NCBI GenBank assembly: GCA_904063045.1
Contig: CAJFCJ010000018.1
Coordinates: 620,001-684,000 of the forward strand
DNA length: 64,000 bases
Direction: 5' to 3'
Source of the DNA: Dimorphilus gyrociliatus
Lineage: Eukaryota > Annelida > Polychaeta > Dinophilidae
The notes under the pieces are model-generated. The model searched no databases and was not told where the DNA came from. It worked only from the letters and a program-made list of their open reading frames with translations. The translations under genes were made by a program, and so were the position numbers. This document shows, piece after piece, positions 53,226-64,000 of this stretch (its first letter is position 1; every line of letters starts with the position of its first letter).

Positions 53226-55909
53226 ATGAGGGAAATTATTGCCTTCTTACTCATCGCTTCGAGTGCGGTTTGTCAAGATGATCCATGTAATGGTTTTTCA
53301 TTTGCAAACAACATGTCACCAAACTATGGAATAGCGAAAAATAGGCGATATGAAATTACTATAGACAATGTTGATATCTCTAGAAGTTATTATAGGCCAT
53401 ATCAAACCATAAAAGGTAAATATGCCATGTTTATAATTCAGCCCATTCAAATGCTTTTCGCTTCAACGTAAATAAATACTATTTAAGGATTAAAGTAAAT
53501 GATTTCGATTAAATACCACGATAAATTATAAGTTCTTCTTTAAAATTTCATATGAAAAATATATTTCTCGATTGTACATTTGAATCGTCTATAACATTCT
53601 TTATTCTTTAAACGTTCTTATCAGAATGTTTTACTAAATTTTCTTAAGAATAAATCACATTAAAAAGTCCGCTCATAAATTATTAATTTCCTTTTTGAAA
53701 ATAAATATTTTTTCTTTCAGTAACCATTAGATCTCTTTCTGAAGATAAATTTACCGGATTTTTAATACGAGCTGAAGCTAATTCAACAATTGAGGGAGCC
53801 GAACAAGTCGGATTTTTTGATTTTGATCCTCAAAACGATCGAATATGTAAAACTTCAAGAGGTAACTCTGTAAAAAATTATAGAGAGTCGGGGTGGACCT
53901 CAAAAAGTTTTTATTGGCGAGCGAAGACTTCATATGGATCCGTTCAATTTAAAGCTATTATCTATGAATATGATCGTAAATGGTCAATTGTCTCATCGAT
54001 TCTTAAAGATCCTCATGTCGAACGAGTCCCCAAAGTTCTAACGTTTATCGACACTGAAGGCTGCGGAGTTACCAAAGGATGCTACAGAGAGCCCTCAGGA
54101 TGTCAGGATGGTAGTTGCTCTCTTTTGCTTGCATGGACTGTTGAAGACAATGTAGTTCAATTTCAAATGAGTGCTTTAACAAATGGCTATATTGCACTTG
54201 GCTTTTCTAAGGACCAGTACATGGGTGATGACAGTGTAGTCGAATGCGTTAATCAGGAAGAGACAAAGAGGGTAATAGTGCAATACTCTTATAATGATGG
54301 CCAATCGAACAAAGTTTTAGAGCAATTGTCTGACTTTGATGCTTATCAAGGAGGAAAAATTATACGCTGTGAATTTAAGAGAAGAAAACTTATTCGAGAT
54401 AACTCAGAGGGAAAGATATTCAACTTAGATGAGAGCTATTATTTATTATTGGCACGGGGTAGCGTTAAGAATGGAAAAAAATTAATGCACTTTTTAAGGC
54501 CAGGCGTTGAACCTCTAGTTAGCACAAAGAAGGTTGATCTGGATAGTCATCCCAATCTAAGTGGTAAAGCAAGGTATCCCCTTGTAAAATTACATGGATG
54601 TTTAATGCTTATTGCTTGGATGATACTTTCATCAATGGGAATCTTAATGGCGAGATATTATAAACCAATATGGCCTAATAAGCGTTCCTGTAACGAAAGA
54701 ATATGGTTCTGTGTACATAGAGTTTGTATGGCGAGCTGTGCCATTCTAACACTTATTGGAGTTATAATTATCTTCATTCAAGTTGGCGGTTATTCTACTT
54801 TTGATGATTTCCCTAAAAAAGCTCATCCTCCTCTTGGAATTATTGTCTGTATCCTATCCATTCTAAATGTAAGATATTAAAATTTTCTTCTCTATCTAGT
54901 ATAATTTTCAGCTTCATTAAAAAATTTCTATCATTTTAAATTAATTATTTGACCTAGAATAATCTATTATCTATTGCTCTTGAACAAATATTTCAGCCTT
55001 TTCTCGGCTTCTTTCGCTGTAACGAGAAGGAATCAGCTCGACCAATCTTTAATTGGATTCATTGGTTTCTTGGCACAGTCTGCTTCACACTTCAGAGTAG
55101 GTTCCTGAGACTAGCATACAATTTGTGATTTTTCTGTTTGTATTTTTTCAACTAAGCTTAACAGTTGCTATTAATTAATCAAATCTATTGGAGTGTTGCT
55201 TAAAAGTTGATAAAACTTTATAGTATATTAATTATTAATCATTGCATGTAGCCGTTGATGGCCCTTATTAGATGTGATTACAATGGCAAAAGAAAAAAAT
55301 GGAGAGTAGTATTCAATTGGTTCCATTGGCTTTTTGGTACTATTACTGTTTTAATTAGTAGTGAGTGGTTTGCCCTTCCTATAAATCATCTAGTTAATGA
55401 GTACTTTGAATATAATATCTAAAAAATTTCAGTGCCAACTGTCTTCATTGGCTTATCTATGCAAAAAGCAGCAGTTCCAAGCTGGGCTACGTGGGTGATG
55501 ATGGCTTTTTTCCTTTTTCACTTAATAGTCGAGCTATTGTTGGAAATTCATGGGTGTATAAATTCAAGAAAGCAGAAAGGTACGAAATTTTCAAAAAAAA
55601 AACAGCATTTGTGCTTTAAGACTTTATTTGGAATGTTGAATATTTATCTACCTTTTTTATGTTTACAGAACGAGACGAGCGGGAACTCTTAGCTAGACAA
55701 AATCATCCATCTCTAGAACCGCCTTTGAAAGAACCTAAGCCTGTTGTATGTATATGCTAAACCTCTTTTATTTATATATTGCAATAAGGTTACCTATAAT
55801 AATGTAAAATAAACAGGGGCAGAAATTTAAAACAACAGTACTGGCTGTTTATGTCGTTGTCTGGTTTTTGTTGGGAGTTGTTATGGTTATTGCTGTCGCT
55901 GCCGGTTAA
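53226..55909 (+). CDS. FRRS1: Ferric-chelate reductase 1 (reeler-DOMON-cytochrome b561)
   Basis: Membrane haem reductase that moves electrons from cytosolic ascorbate to ferric iron; 584 or 587 aa. Exons are 53226-53415, 53721-54868, then either 54997-55096 or 55252-55360, then 55433-55579, 55669-55745 and 55817-55909. A signal peptide (MREIIAFLLIASSAVCQ) precedes a reeler domain (DPCNGFSF... GFLIRAEA). A DOMON domain follows from about residue 190 (CSLLLAWTVEDN... GYIALGFS). The cytochrome b561 helices start near residue 354, with likely haem histidines in KLHGCLM, FCVHRVC, FNWIHW or FNWFHW, and FLFHLIVE. A last hydrophobic segment ends the protein. Length matches the vertebrate protein. The middle exon is duplicated and must be used one copy at a time. 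Confidence 0.93.
54997..55096 (+). CDS. FRRS1: FRRS1 mutually exclusive exon A
   Basis: A 100-nt exon, entering in phase 0 and leaving in phase 1 (CAG A then GTAGGT). It encodes PFLGFFRCNEKESARPIFNW and then IHWFLGTVCFTLQ, a b561 helix with a probable haem histidine. Confidence 0.85.
55252..55360 (+). CDS. FRRS1: FRRS1 mutually exclusive exon B
   Basis: A 109-nt exon with the same entry and exit phases as exon A (AGT A then GTGAGT). It encodes PLMALIRCDYNGKRKKWRVV and then FNWFHWLFGTITVLIS. Shared RC, FNW, HW and GT positions show it is a duplicate of exon A. Including both exons shifts the frame into an early stop. Confidence 0.85.
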
Positions 55910-56172
55910 GGAGCAGATTTATTTTATATCTCATATCAAATTTTAATTTGTTTCGCTTAAAGTAGTGCATTAGCATTCTAGAGTGTGGTGCCATTTGTTT
56001 TAGTTCCGTTGGCTTACAATGAAGAAAGAAATTTGATAAATGATAACGTGTTCCATTTGTTGCTTAGACATAAACTTTTCTATGTCTGATTAAAATGAAT
56101 CTAGTTGAAATTCTACGTATTTCCGTTGAGCTTTGTATAAAATAATCTGCTGAATCTCTTTTGTTTATCGCG

Positions 56173-56178
56173 AATAAA
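56173..56178 (+). terminator. Candidate poly(A) signal of FRRS1
   Basis: AATAAA lies 264 bp after the FRRS1 stop. The 55910-56662 interval between the convergent FRRS1 and ARL5 genes otherwise shows nothing recognisable. Confidence 0.45.
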
Positions 56179-56662
56179 AAATATCTTAACAAGTCTTTGT
56201 GTACATAAATCAGTTAGTTAAACTCATTAGTAAAGTTGAGTTATTCAATTCTCTCAAACTATAACAAGTAGGGAAATTTTTGTTTCGTTTTTTTAGATAA
56301 TAAACGAATCACTAACTTGACAACCAAACCAGTAACTCATACCAAAACCTGTTATACTTAAAGCCATGCTTTTTATAAATACTTTGATGTTAATAAAAAG
56401 CATATCAAACATGTCAACGTAGATGATTCAGGGTAAAAGAACTTGAGTAGGATATAGTAGTAAGCCTATTAGCGTCCAGATAGGAAATAAACAATACATA
56501 ACAAAACATTTCAGGTAAATTTTCATTCTTTCTCTTATATTTAATATAACTGTACAATACATCGTTCAGAATTAATTCTTGAAATACATTGTAAATGAAG
56601 TGCGCAACTGACGTGTGACCAAGAAGTCCACATAATTTGTAATATCATAGCTAAAGCTGAAA

Positions 56663-58277
56663 TTATCGTTTAATATGAGAGGTAATCCACTCTAGTCCTT
56701 GATATAATCTGAAAATACGATATTAATAATAAATATTCAAAGTATAAAATACTATAATTGAATGGAATGTAAAAATTATTTACCCTTCGCCAGTTAATGC
56801 ACAGCATGCTTGTATATGCCAGGGATGCTGTTTAACTGAGGTTAAACTTAACTGCTGTGAGATCTCAGCGGCCGACATGGCACCTTTTATGTCTTGCTTA
56901 TTTGCAAAAATCAAAACTGCAGCTTTCTTCAAGTCCTATAAGTATCCAGTATTAACTTTTACAAATATCAATAAGCAACATTATAAAATATACCTCGCAA
57001 GCTAGCATTTTACATAATTCCTCCTTAGTTATACTCAATCTTTCCCTATCCGTAGAATCGACGACTAGTATAACAAACTGAAAATCACAATGGAAACAGA
57101 TTTACTTGATTATCAAATCAGAATGATAAAGGAAATTTGGTAAAATTTTTGATAAGAAAGACAATCAGATAAAATATTGTGAGAGTGATTTGAAATAGAG
57201 ATAAAATGTTAATATATTCAATATTTAAATTACCTGAGCATTTGTATAATACGTTGACCAAGAAGATCGCAAACTCTCTTGCCCTCCTATATCCCACATA
57301 AGAAAATGAATATTTTTCCAAATTACTTCCTCTACGTTTGATCCGATAGTAGGAGACGTATGAACAACTTCATTCATCAAACTGTAGTGAAAACAAAATT
57401 AGTTAGTTTTGTCAAAATAGCTTGTATATATTTACTATAGCCTTAAAAATAATCACATAAGTAATTGATAAAAGAAGAAATCCTATTATACTAAATACAA
57501 AATTATACAATTTACGTGAGAAAAACAACATAATTAAAACACCTTATAAGGGGTTTAAAAAGAGTTCATTTTATCTACTGTGATACTTTAGGATATTTCA
57601 AAAGGAGACATTGGCGTTTCTTAACGTCTTATCTGTTGACTTTCATCTCTAGCTTCTCCAATTAGAAAATCATTAAATACACTTTATGTTAACGTAATTC
57701 ATGAATTTTAATACGTTTTTTTTTTAAACTTTTAGTTTAAAATAGAAGTACACTAAAACAAGATAGCTATAAGTTTCAATGAAAATACTTAGAGTTCTTT
57801 TTTATCTTTGGAAGTGATAAATTGAGATTTACATAAAGGTTGCTATGAGCTAAATTATAAATTTGCTTCAAATTATGAAAACAAAACTTTTTAGCAAGAA
57901 TATTTAGCAATTTTTGTAATCAAATATATAATTAATTAATACTCCAAGTTTATTGAAAATGAGACTAATTTGCTTTAGTCTTTCAAATTTTCAAAATTTT
58001 CATTCAATTGAGAATAAATATTTAAATTCTTCGTCCTTGTATTATACACGATTAATCTTAATTTTAAAATGTCTTTGACCTGCTAGTAATTTAATCAAAC
58101 ACTTACAACTGATAGAGTATCGTCGTTTTTCCAGCATTATCAAGTCCCACAATAATTACCTTATGTTCTATTAGAATGAACAGGATAGAAATTATAAGAT
58201 TTGTTTATATGAAGAAAGAAAGAAACGTTACCTTCATTGGTAAACAACCTCCAAAGCTTTGTAAACAGTAATCCCAT
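56663..58277 (-). CDS. ARL5: ADP-ribosylation factor-like GTPase ARL5
   Basis: Small Arf-family GTPase of the trans-Golgi that recruits the GARP tether in known species; 178 aa, the family length. Exons on the minus strand are 58277-58232, 58167-58107, 57381-57234, 57077-56994, 56935-56784 and 56708-56663. The start is [12 protein letters not shown], with Gly2 for N-myristoylation. G1 is GLDNAGKTT, the switch I Thr lies in [11 protein letters not shown]3 is WDIGGQ, and G4 is ANKQD. The segment [20 protein letters not shown] is characteristic of ARL5. All nucleotide-binding motifs are intact. It is head-to-head with LAGE3. Confidence 0.95.
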
Positions 58278-58656
58278 ACTGTTGCAATTTTTGTCAACAT
58301 TAGGTGAGTAGCACCGTCTTTATATTTAATTTGATGTATTCCTACGAAAAATTAAGGCTAAAATCTTTAAAATAAACTCATTTAGAGGAAGTTATATTTC
58401 ATAAAGGCAGAACTACGACGAACAAAAGATGATTACATTGAGCGTTGTCTGCTAGCGATGTCGTCAAAAATCATTGTCGTAAATAAATTGTTGTTACTTT
58501 TCTAAACAACCTTCCGTTATTAAAATATATAGAGGTATAAATTTAAAATCTTTTTGGATTATACGAAATTTACTCCCTCAAACCGATCACTGAACGGTTC
58601 GAGTAAACCGATCAAATCTTTGAAATTTCCGTATAAAGTTTAACAATAAACAAGAG
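58278..58656. promoter_or_regulatory. Bidirectional promoter region ARL5/LAGE3
   Basis: Only 379 bp separate the ARL5 start (minus) from the LAGE3 start (plus), so the two genes probably share a promoter. No TATA box in a suitable position was seen. A near-repeat AACCGATCA (58580-58588 and 58605-58613) lies in the middle. Confidence 0.45.
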
Positions 58657-59010
58657 ATGAAAAACGGAAAAGTGTGAGTTTTGTTCAGTTAAGACAACTT
58701 AAAATACATCTTTTATTTATTGTAGTGATATTAAAATTCCCTTTCGTTGTCACGAAGAAGCTGTGATTGCATATAATTCTCTTAGAGTGGATAAAGAACC
58801 CAAGCGAAGCACTGTTCAACGAACTCTCGCAGTGGAGGATAACGTTTTAAATATGTTTGTTGCATTAACAGTTTATTAATTTAGCTTGACATTATTCTAT
58901 TCTGCAGAGTTTTTCGATCAAATGAAGCACGACAATTAAGAGTGAGCGTAAATGGGTTTCTAGATCTACTGGTCCTTGTTTTGGACACAATAGGACAATA
59001 TGCTGAATAA
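58657..59010 (+). CDS. LAGE3: EKC/KEOPS complex subunit LAGE3 (Pcc1)
   Basis: Dimerising subunit of KEOPS, which makes the t6A37 modification of tRNA; 82 aa, the usual Pcc1 size. Exons are 58657-58673 (only 17 nt), 58726-58854 and 58908-59010. Family features seen are IKIPFRCHEEAVIAYNSL, KEPKRSTVQRTLAVEDNVL and RQLRVSVNGFLDLLVLVL. The tiny first coding exon is supported by matching phase (GT then T) and a GTGAGT donor. Confidence 0.88.
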
Positions 59011-59062
59011 ATCTGACTGTTTTAAGTTTTTGCATATTTTTCCTGTGTTTATTGTTATTTAT

Positions 59063-59068
59063 AATAAA
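59063..59068 (+). terminator. Poly(A) signal of LAGE3
   Basis: AATAAA lies 53 bp after the LAGE3 stop and 130 bp before the HACL1 start. Confidence 0.6.
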
Positions 59069-59197
59069 GTCTTATATTCTGTATAGCGAAGAACATGCTT
59101 TTTTTTTCACATACTTAGGCCTACATTTATGTCAGTCTGGTTTCGATTTGTCGAGTAGACAGGTTTCGTATTCAATAGTAATAAGCAAGTTCAAGAA

Positions 59198-61643
59198 ATG
59201 GATTCTGATGTATCTTCTTTAACAATAATTGCTAAAGCTTTAAAAGCTCAGGTAACACTCGCAACTTGTGATAGATAGTCATATTTATAACATTACTTTA
59301 ATTTGCTGTGTTTTGTAGGGCGTAGAGTATATGTTTGGTATAGGTAAGATTAATGCATTAAAACTAGAAAATATTTGATAAAAAAAATTATCACAGTTGG
59401 TGTACCTGTAATAGAACTAGCTAATGCTGCTCAGATAGAAGGGATAAAGTATGTTGGAATGCGAAATGAGCAAGCGGTAAGTTATAACAATTCTAAAGTT
59501 CAAATTTTCTGACGAATACTTTCATTAGGCTGCTTATGCCGCGCAAGCAATTGGATATATTACTGGGAGGCCGGCGGTCTGTTTGACTGTCTCCGGACCT
59601 GGTGTGCTACATGTTCTTGGAGGAATGGCAAATGCTAATGAGAATGCATGGTAAAATACTTCATGATCGATTTAAGGCAGTTGTTGCTAATAGTTTCATG
59701 TAGGCCCCTAATAGTAATTGGTGGATCCAGTGAGGCTCACCAAGAAGGAATGGGAGGCTTCCAAGAGTATCCTCAAACAAGTATATGTAAAGAATTTGCA
59801 AAATTTTCGGCCAGACCCCCGTCAGTAGAGAAGATTCCTTTCTTCGTTGAGAAAGCTGTTCGATATTCTATATATGGAAGGCCAGGAAGCGTTTATCTAG
59901 ACTTTCCAGGCGATATGCTCAAAGAAAACATTTCATCTTCCATTATTCAGTATGTTAAAAGGAAAAGTTTTTATGAGTTTCCCAGAAAAAATATGAAACT
60001 GTTTATTTCAAATACTCAGATATCCTGAACGTGTACCTGATCCCCCTAGACCGCTAGCGCCATTAAGTTCCATTGATGCTACATTAGAGTTGCTTAGGAA
60101 TGCTCAAAGACCTTTAGTCATTGTCGGTAAGGGAGCTGCATACTGTAGAGCAGAACATGAGGTTAGGCAATTGATAAATTCTTTGAATATTCCTTTCCTC
60201 CCAACGCCTATGGGTAAAGGTGTAGTTCCGGATGATCATCCGCTTTGCGTAGCTCCTGCTAGATCAAGGTACTTTGACTAACAGAAAGTTGTTTAACTTA
60301 TTATTGACGTAAAAAATAGGGCTTTGCAGAAGGCGGATGTCGTTCTTCTACTGGGGGCTCGACTAAATTGGATCTTGCACTTTGGATTACCACCAAGATT
60401 TGACAAAGACGTAAAAATCATACAAGTTGATATTTGTCCCGAAGAACTAAATAATAATGTCCGGTCGGCTGTAAGCGTTCATGGTGATTTGAAAGTATTT
60501 GTAAATCAGGTAAGCAATAAAGATCTACTTTGCTTGTTTTCAAATCCCTTTATATATCAACAGTTAAACACAAGAATTTCTGAAAAAGATGCTACAAGTT
60601 CCTATCCCAAAATTAATGATTGGTGGGAAATGCTAAAGAATAAATGTGAAGACAATAAATTAACAACACAACAATTAATTTCTAAAGAAACCATTCCAAT
60701 TAATTATTACACTGCTTTTCACGAGGTATAGAATTGATATAACTAATACTTTTGTCAAGTGTAGTATTTCAAAATAGCTAACGAAAGTGATTCCGAGAGA
60801 TGCTTTCATTATAAGTGAAGGATCCAACACAATGGATATTGGGAGAACGATGATGAACAATTATTTAGCAAGACATCGGTTGGCATTCATTTAATTTCAC
60901 TATAACAAATTTGTGCATTTTGTTGCCATTCGTTTTAAGAAAAATATTACATTCCCAAATAAGCAATAATATTCTATTTAAAGGTTGGATGCCGGTACTT
61001 TTGGTACAATGGGCGTCGGGTTAGGATTTGCTATTGCTTGCGCCTTGTGGGCTAAAGATAACGCTCCTGAAAAAAAGATAGTATGCGTTGAAGGAGACAG
61101 TGCCTTCGGATTTTCTGGAATGGAATTGGAAACTGTTTGCAGGTTTAGCAATAAATCTTAGCTCTTACTTTTTCTATCAAATACTAATTATTTTCCCTTT
61201 TAAGATATGATCTTCCTATTACTTTTGTTGTTTTAAATAATAACGGAATTTTTATGGGGATTGACGAACAAATGTATAGTGCCTCCCAGGGCACTGAAAA
61301 ATCCTTAAGGTATGGCTACAGCAATACGTACAAGTGTTTTTAAACTCTTTTCATTACAGCTTACCGGCCTTAGCATTAAAACCAAATGCTAGATATGAAA
61401 AAGTAATAGAAGCCTTTGGTGGAAAAGGCTTTTTTATTACAAAACCATCAGAAATAGAACCAACAATGTCGCAATGTCTTAAATCAAACCAACCTTGTCT
61501 AATTAACATTATGATCGACCCGGTATCAGGAAAGAAAGTCCAGGTACAGTTTTAGTAAAAGCATTTCATTTATAAATCTCAATAATTCATTATTTTAGGA
61601 GTTTGCTTGGTTAACAACTGAAAAATCAGAAGCAAAATTATAA
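59198..61643 (+). CDS. HACL1: 2-hydroxyacyl-CoA lyase 1 (HACL1)
   Basis: Peroxisomal thiamine-diphosphate enzyme of alpha-oxidation, cleaving 2-hydroxyacyl-CoA to an aldehyde and formyl-CoA; 573 aa (human about 578). There are 13 exons: 59198-59251, 59319-59343, 59397-59476, 59529-59650, 59704-59949, 60020-60268, 60320-60509, 60564-60725, 60778-60878, 60984-61142, 61205-61309, 61360-61543 and 61599-61643. The N-terminal Pyr domain has [12 protein letters not shown] and the catalytic Glu in GMRNEQA (about residue 51). The Mg/ThDP motif reads [20 protein letters not shown] with NNNGI. The C-terminus ends AKL, a canonical peroxisomal PTS1. Exon 2 is a 25-nt microexon. Confidence 0.95.
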
Positions 61644-61728
61644 CTTTCAATATATCAATTATGCAATATTTGATTAATTTGATGTGAGAAGTTTGATTTT
61701 CAAAAATACTTATTCTCTAATCAAACCG

Positions 61729-61734
61729 AATAAA
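61729..61734 (+). terminator. Poly(A) signal of HACL1
   Basis: AATAAA lies 86 bp after the stop. The rest of 61644-62300 shows no gene and presumably carries the FYCO1 promoter. Confidence 0.6.
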
Positions 61735-62300
61735 CCTATTGTTTGGGTAGCTTAATAATAAAATGAAATTATTCAATCACATCACATAATATAAGGATTA
61801 TTTGAATTTTACATTTCGATTATAGTATGACGAACGAATCCTTAAAAAATTTTCCATTTTCTTGGAAGACAGTTTTTTCATTTAAAAAGCCTTAAAATTC
61901 TTCAAGGTCTTAAAAACATTTTTCCTTTAGATTTTTTCCATTATTTAATTTTCGATTTTTCAATGTCATAAAGATATCTGACAAAAAAAAACAAGAAAAC
62001 TATTTAATATATTACTTGTTGAAATTAGAAACTTTCCAATTGCTTCTCAGTCAGTATATCCAAAAGTAAAAAGGCACGATACTTAAAGAAACTTGCTTTC
62101 AATTTTCTGGACACTGAATATTACATTCCCACTCAGAACTGTTTTTGCTTGAGCAATCAGTTTTGTCTGTTCGTTATTATCGCTGTTGTTTATTATTATT
62201 TTTAAAGGCAATATTATGCTTTTATTTTAAAATATTTTTTAAGATTTTACCGTTTACATTTTAACTAATTTTGAGAAATTGTTTGGTGATAAGAAAGACC

Positions 62301-64000
62301 ATGTCTCGCTCTTTAAACTCACCCACGGGAACTTTTACTGGGATTCTTACTCCAGAAATGCAATTGGCAAGAATTCTTAGAGATATCGAAGGTACCAAGG
62401 ACTATATTACAAATATGTTTTAAGGCTAATTTCAATTTTATTGAAAACACTGATCTAGGGGATTTGATTCTCTTTCTAAGAGATGGGACATTTTAGAATC
62501 ATATGATCAATGTCTAATAATTGCGTAATGCATTGTTTTCTGTTCTAGATTGTATTGAAAAGCTGAAAGAAGAGTTCCAATATGACCATTTTCCTTTAAA
62601 TGATGACAAAGTAAGCGTTCAAAAGTTTTGTGCAAAAATCGAACTTCTTTTACAAGTTGGCTTAAAAGGTATATACAAAGTACATTTTTTCCTACAAGCT
62701 TAAAAGACTATAAGCCCTTTGAAAGAGAATTTTCCAAAGTAATAACTCACTTGGAACTAAAATTGACCTAATTTTGTGGGTCTTTCTTAAAATTCCAATT
62801 ACGGGGCTTCTATTTAAAGATATTGTCGCTAATATACTCCTTATTTATAAGCATTAATATCCTTAAATAGTAAATCATATATCTAATTTATTAGATAAAA
62901 GAAGCGTTTTAGGCAACAAAAAGGATTATTGGGATTATATTTGCCAATGTATATCTGGTCAGGATCATCTTGCCGATGCTGTACGACTTGTAAAGAGAAT
63001 ATCAGAGGTTAAAATTCTAGTCTTCTGCAACATTGATAATTTATAATATACCATATTTCTTAGATTAAAACTTCAAAGGGTAGGGGGAGAGCTTTAATAA
63101 GATTTTGTCTTGTTCATCAAAGATTGGCTGATACTTTGCAACATTGTGTTTTATCAATTGAAGTAACAAGGTAAATATTGTCTTCTCTCTTTAAATAAGA
63201 ATATTTGAGATAGCATAATTTTTCAACAAGAAAATGGTATCATCCCAAATCCTTGTTGTTTAACAAGAGAAATTCTATGGAATTGATAAACAGGCTGTAT
63301 GATTTGAATGATATTCAATTTGATTTACCTTGTCAAGGTTATGATCTCGATATTTCATGGCCTAGTTTTTCTCGGTAAGTTTTGATAATAATAATCTCAA
63401 GATAATAGTGATTTCATGTCGTCATTTTTCAGGAAAGTTCTCCCTATTACAGTAACTTCTCCCCCATCAATGCGAAATTCAATTAGCATGCAATCTTCGA
63501 TCGATGGTGCTAGTCAACATAGTTCATCACCAACTCAATCCGAATGCTCCCAGTTAGACGAAAGTATCCTTGATTCATTCGCCATTAAACTGGATCTACA
63601 AGTAAATTTTGCAATTTTTACCATTCAACGTTTTCATGAATGGGATTTAACAATTAAGTTTTAAAATAGGTAAAACTAGAAAATTTAGAAATGGAAAAGG
63701 CTGATTTGGCCAGAAAATTAAAAAATGCCGAAGAGGACAATATTAGAATAGAAGGAAAATGTAACGAATACGCTTTGAGGTTTAGTCTATTTTATTTTTT
63801 TAAAGTTTTTTTAATAATTAAATCTTTTAATATCTATAGATTAGAGTCAACAAAATCTGAAATGTTAATAAAGGAAAAAAGCTGGTCAGAAAAGGAAAAT
63901 GAACTTCGTGCAAGACTGCAAACTTCAGAAGATAAAGCAGAAAGTTTACAAGACAAAATTAAGGTTTATCATCATATTACTTTCTTGTCATTACCGATTG
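62301..64000 (+). CDS. FYCO1: FYVE and coiled-coil domain-containing protein 1 (FYCO1), 5' part
   Basis: Autophagosome/late-endosome adaptor that links Rab7, PI3P and LC3 to kinesin in vertebrates; only the N-terminal part lies here. Exons are 62301-62391, 62549-62668, 62895-63007, 63064-63170, 63231-63374, 63433-63601, 63670-63779 and 63840-63963, with an intron running off the end. A RUN domain (about residues 25-200) shows [36 protein letters not shown] and [21 protein letters not shown] Ser-rich linker follows, then heptad-type coiled coil begins ([15 protein letters not shown]). The FYVE and GOLD domains expected downstream are outside the window. RUFY proteins share a RUN plus coiled-coil layout, but the RUN sequence is closer to FYCO1. 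Confidence 0.88.

Overview
This is eukaryotic, animal DNA: AT-rich, with spliced genes, consensus GT-AG introns that are often only 45 to 80 bp, and bilaterian gene families. The left third is the anterior end of a Hox cluster: Hox3 (5438-7510), Hox2/proboscipedia (9109-11917) and Hox1/labial (15636-18081), all on the + strand in collinear order and all within about 13 kb. Hox1, Hox2 and Hox3 all being present, together with tiny introns and the neighbouring gene set, suggests a compact-genome lophotrochozoan, possibly a miniature annelid. That is an inference; the species cannot be fixed from sequence alone.

Beyond Hox1 lie, in order: KANSL1 (-, NSL histone acetyltransferase complex), a small unidentified coiled-coil/membrane protein (-), an unidentified 777-residue low-complexity protein (+), and a dipeptidyl peptidase of the DPP6/DPP10 type (+). 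The last has up to five candidate alternative first exons spread over 8 kb. Next come an alpha-1,3-fucosyltransferase (+), MALSU1/RsfS (-), the ferric reductase FRRS1 (+), ARL5 (-), LAGE3/Pcc1 (+), HACL1 (+), and the 5' part of FYCO1 (+, running off the window). The right half (49-64 kb) is densely packed with divergent and convergent pairs. The Hox/KANSL1/DPP half has long non-coding stretches. Exon models were built by hand from splice sites and phase; every complete model closes in frame.

The most notable observations are: (1) the leader or proximal promoter of all three Hox genes carries ATTGG and CACGTG separated by exactly 11 bp in the same orientation; (2) an array of phase-0 alternative first exons precedes a DPP6/10-like gene, and two of these exons are similar to each other and to the vertebrate DPP6/DPP10 first exon; (3) that DPP gene keeps an intact Ser-Asp-His triad and Glu-Glu motif, unlike vertebrate DPP6/10; (4) FRRS1 has a tandemly duplicated pair of exons over a haem-histidine helix whose phases force mutually exclusive use; (5) CTCF-like motifs recur through the non-coding DNA around the Hox and DPP loci.
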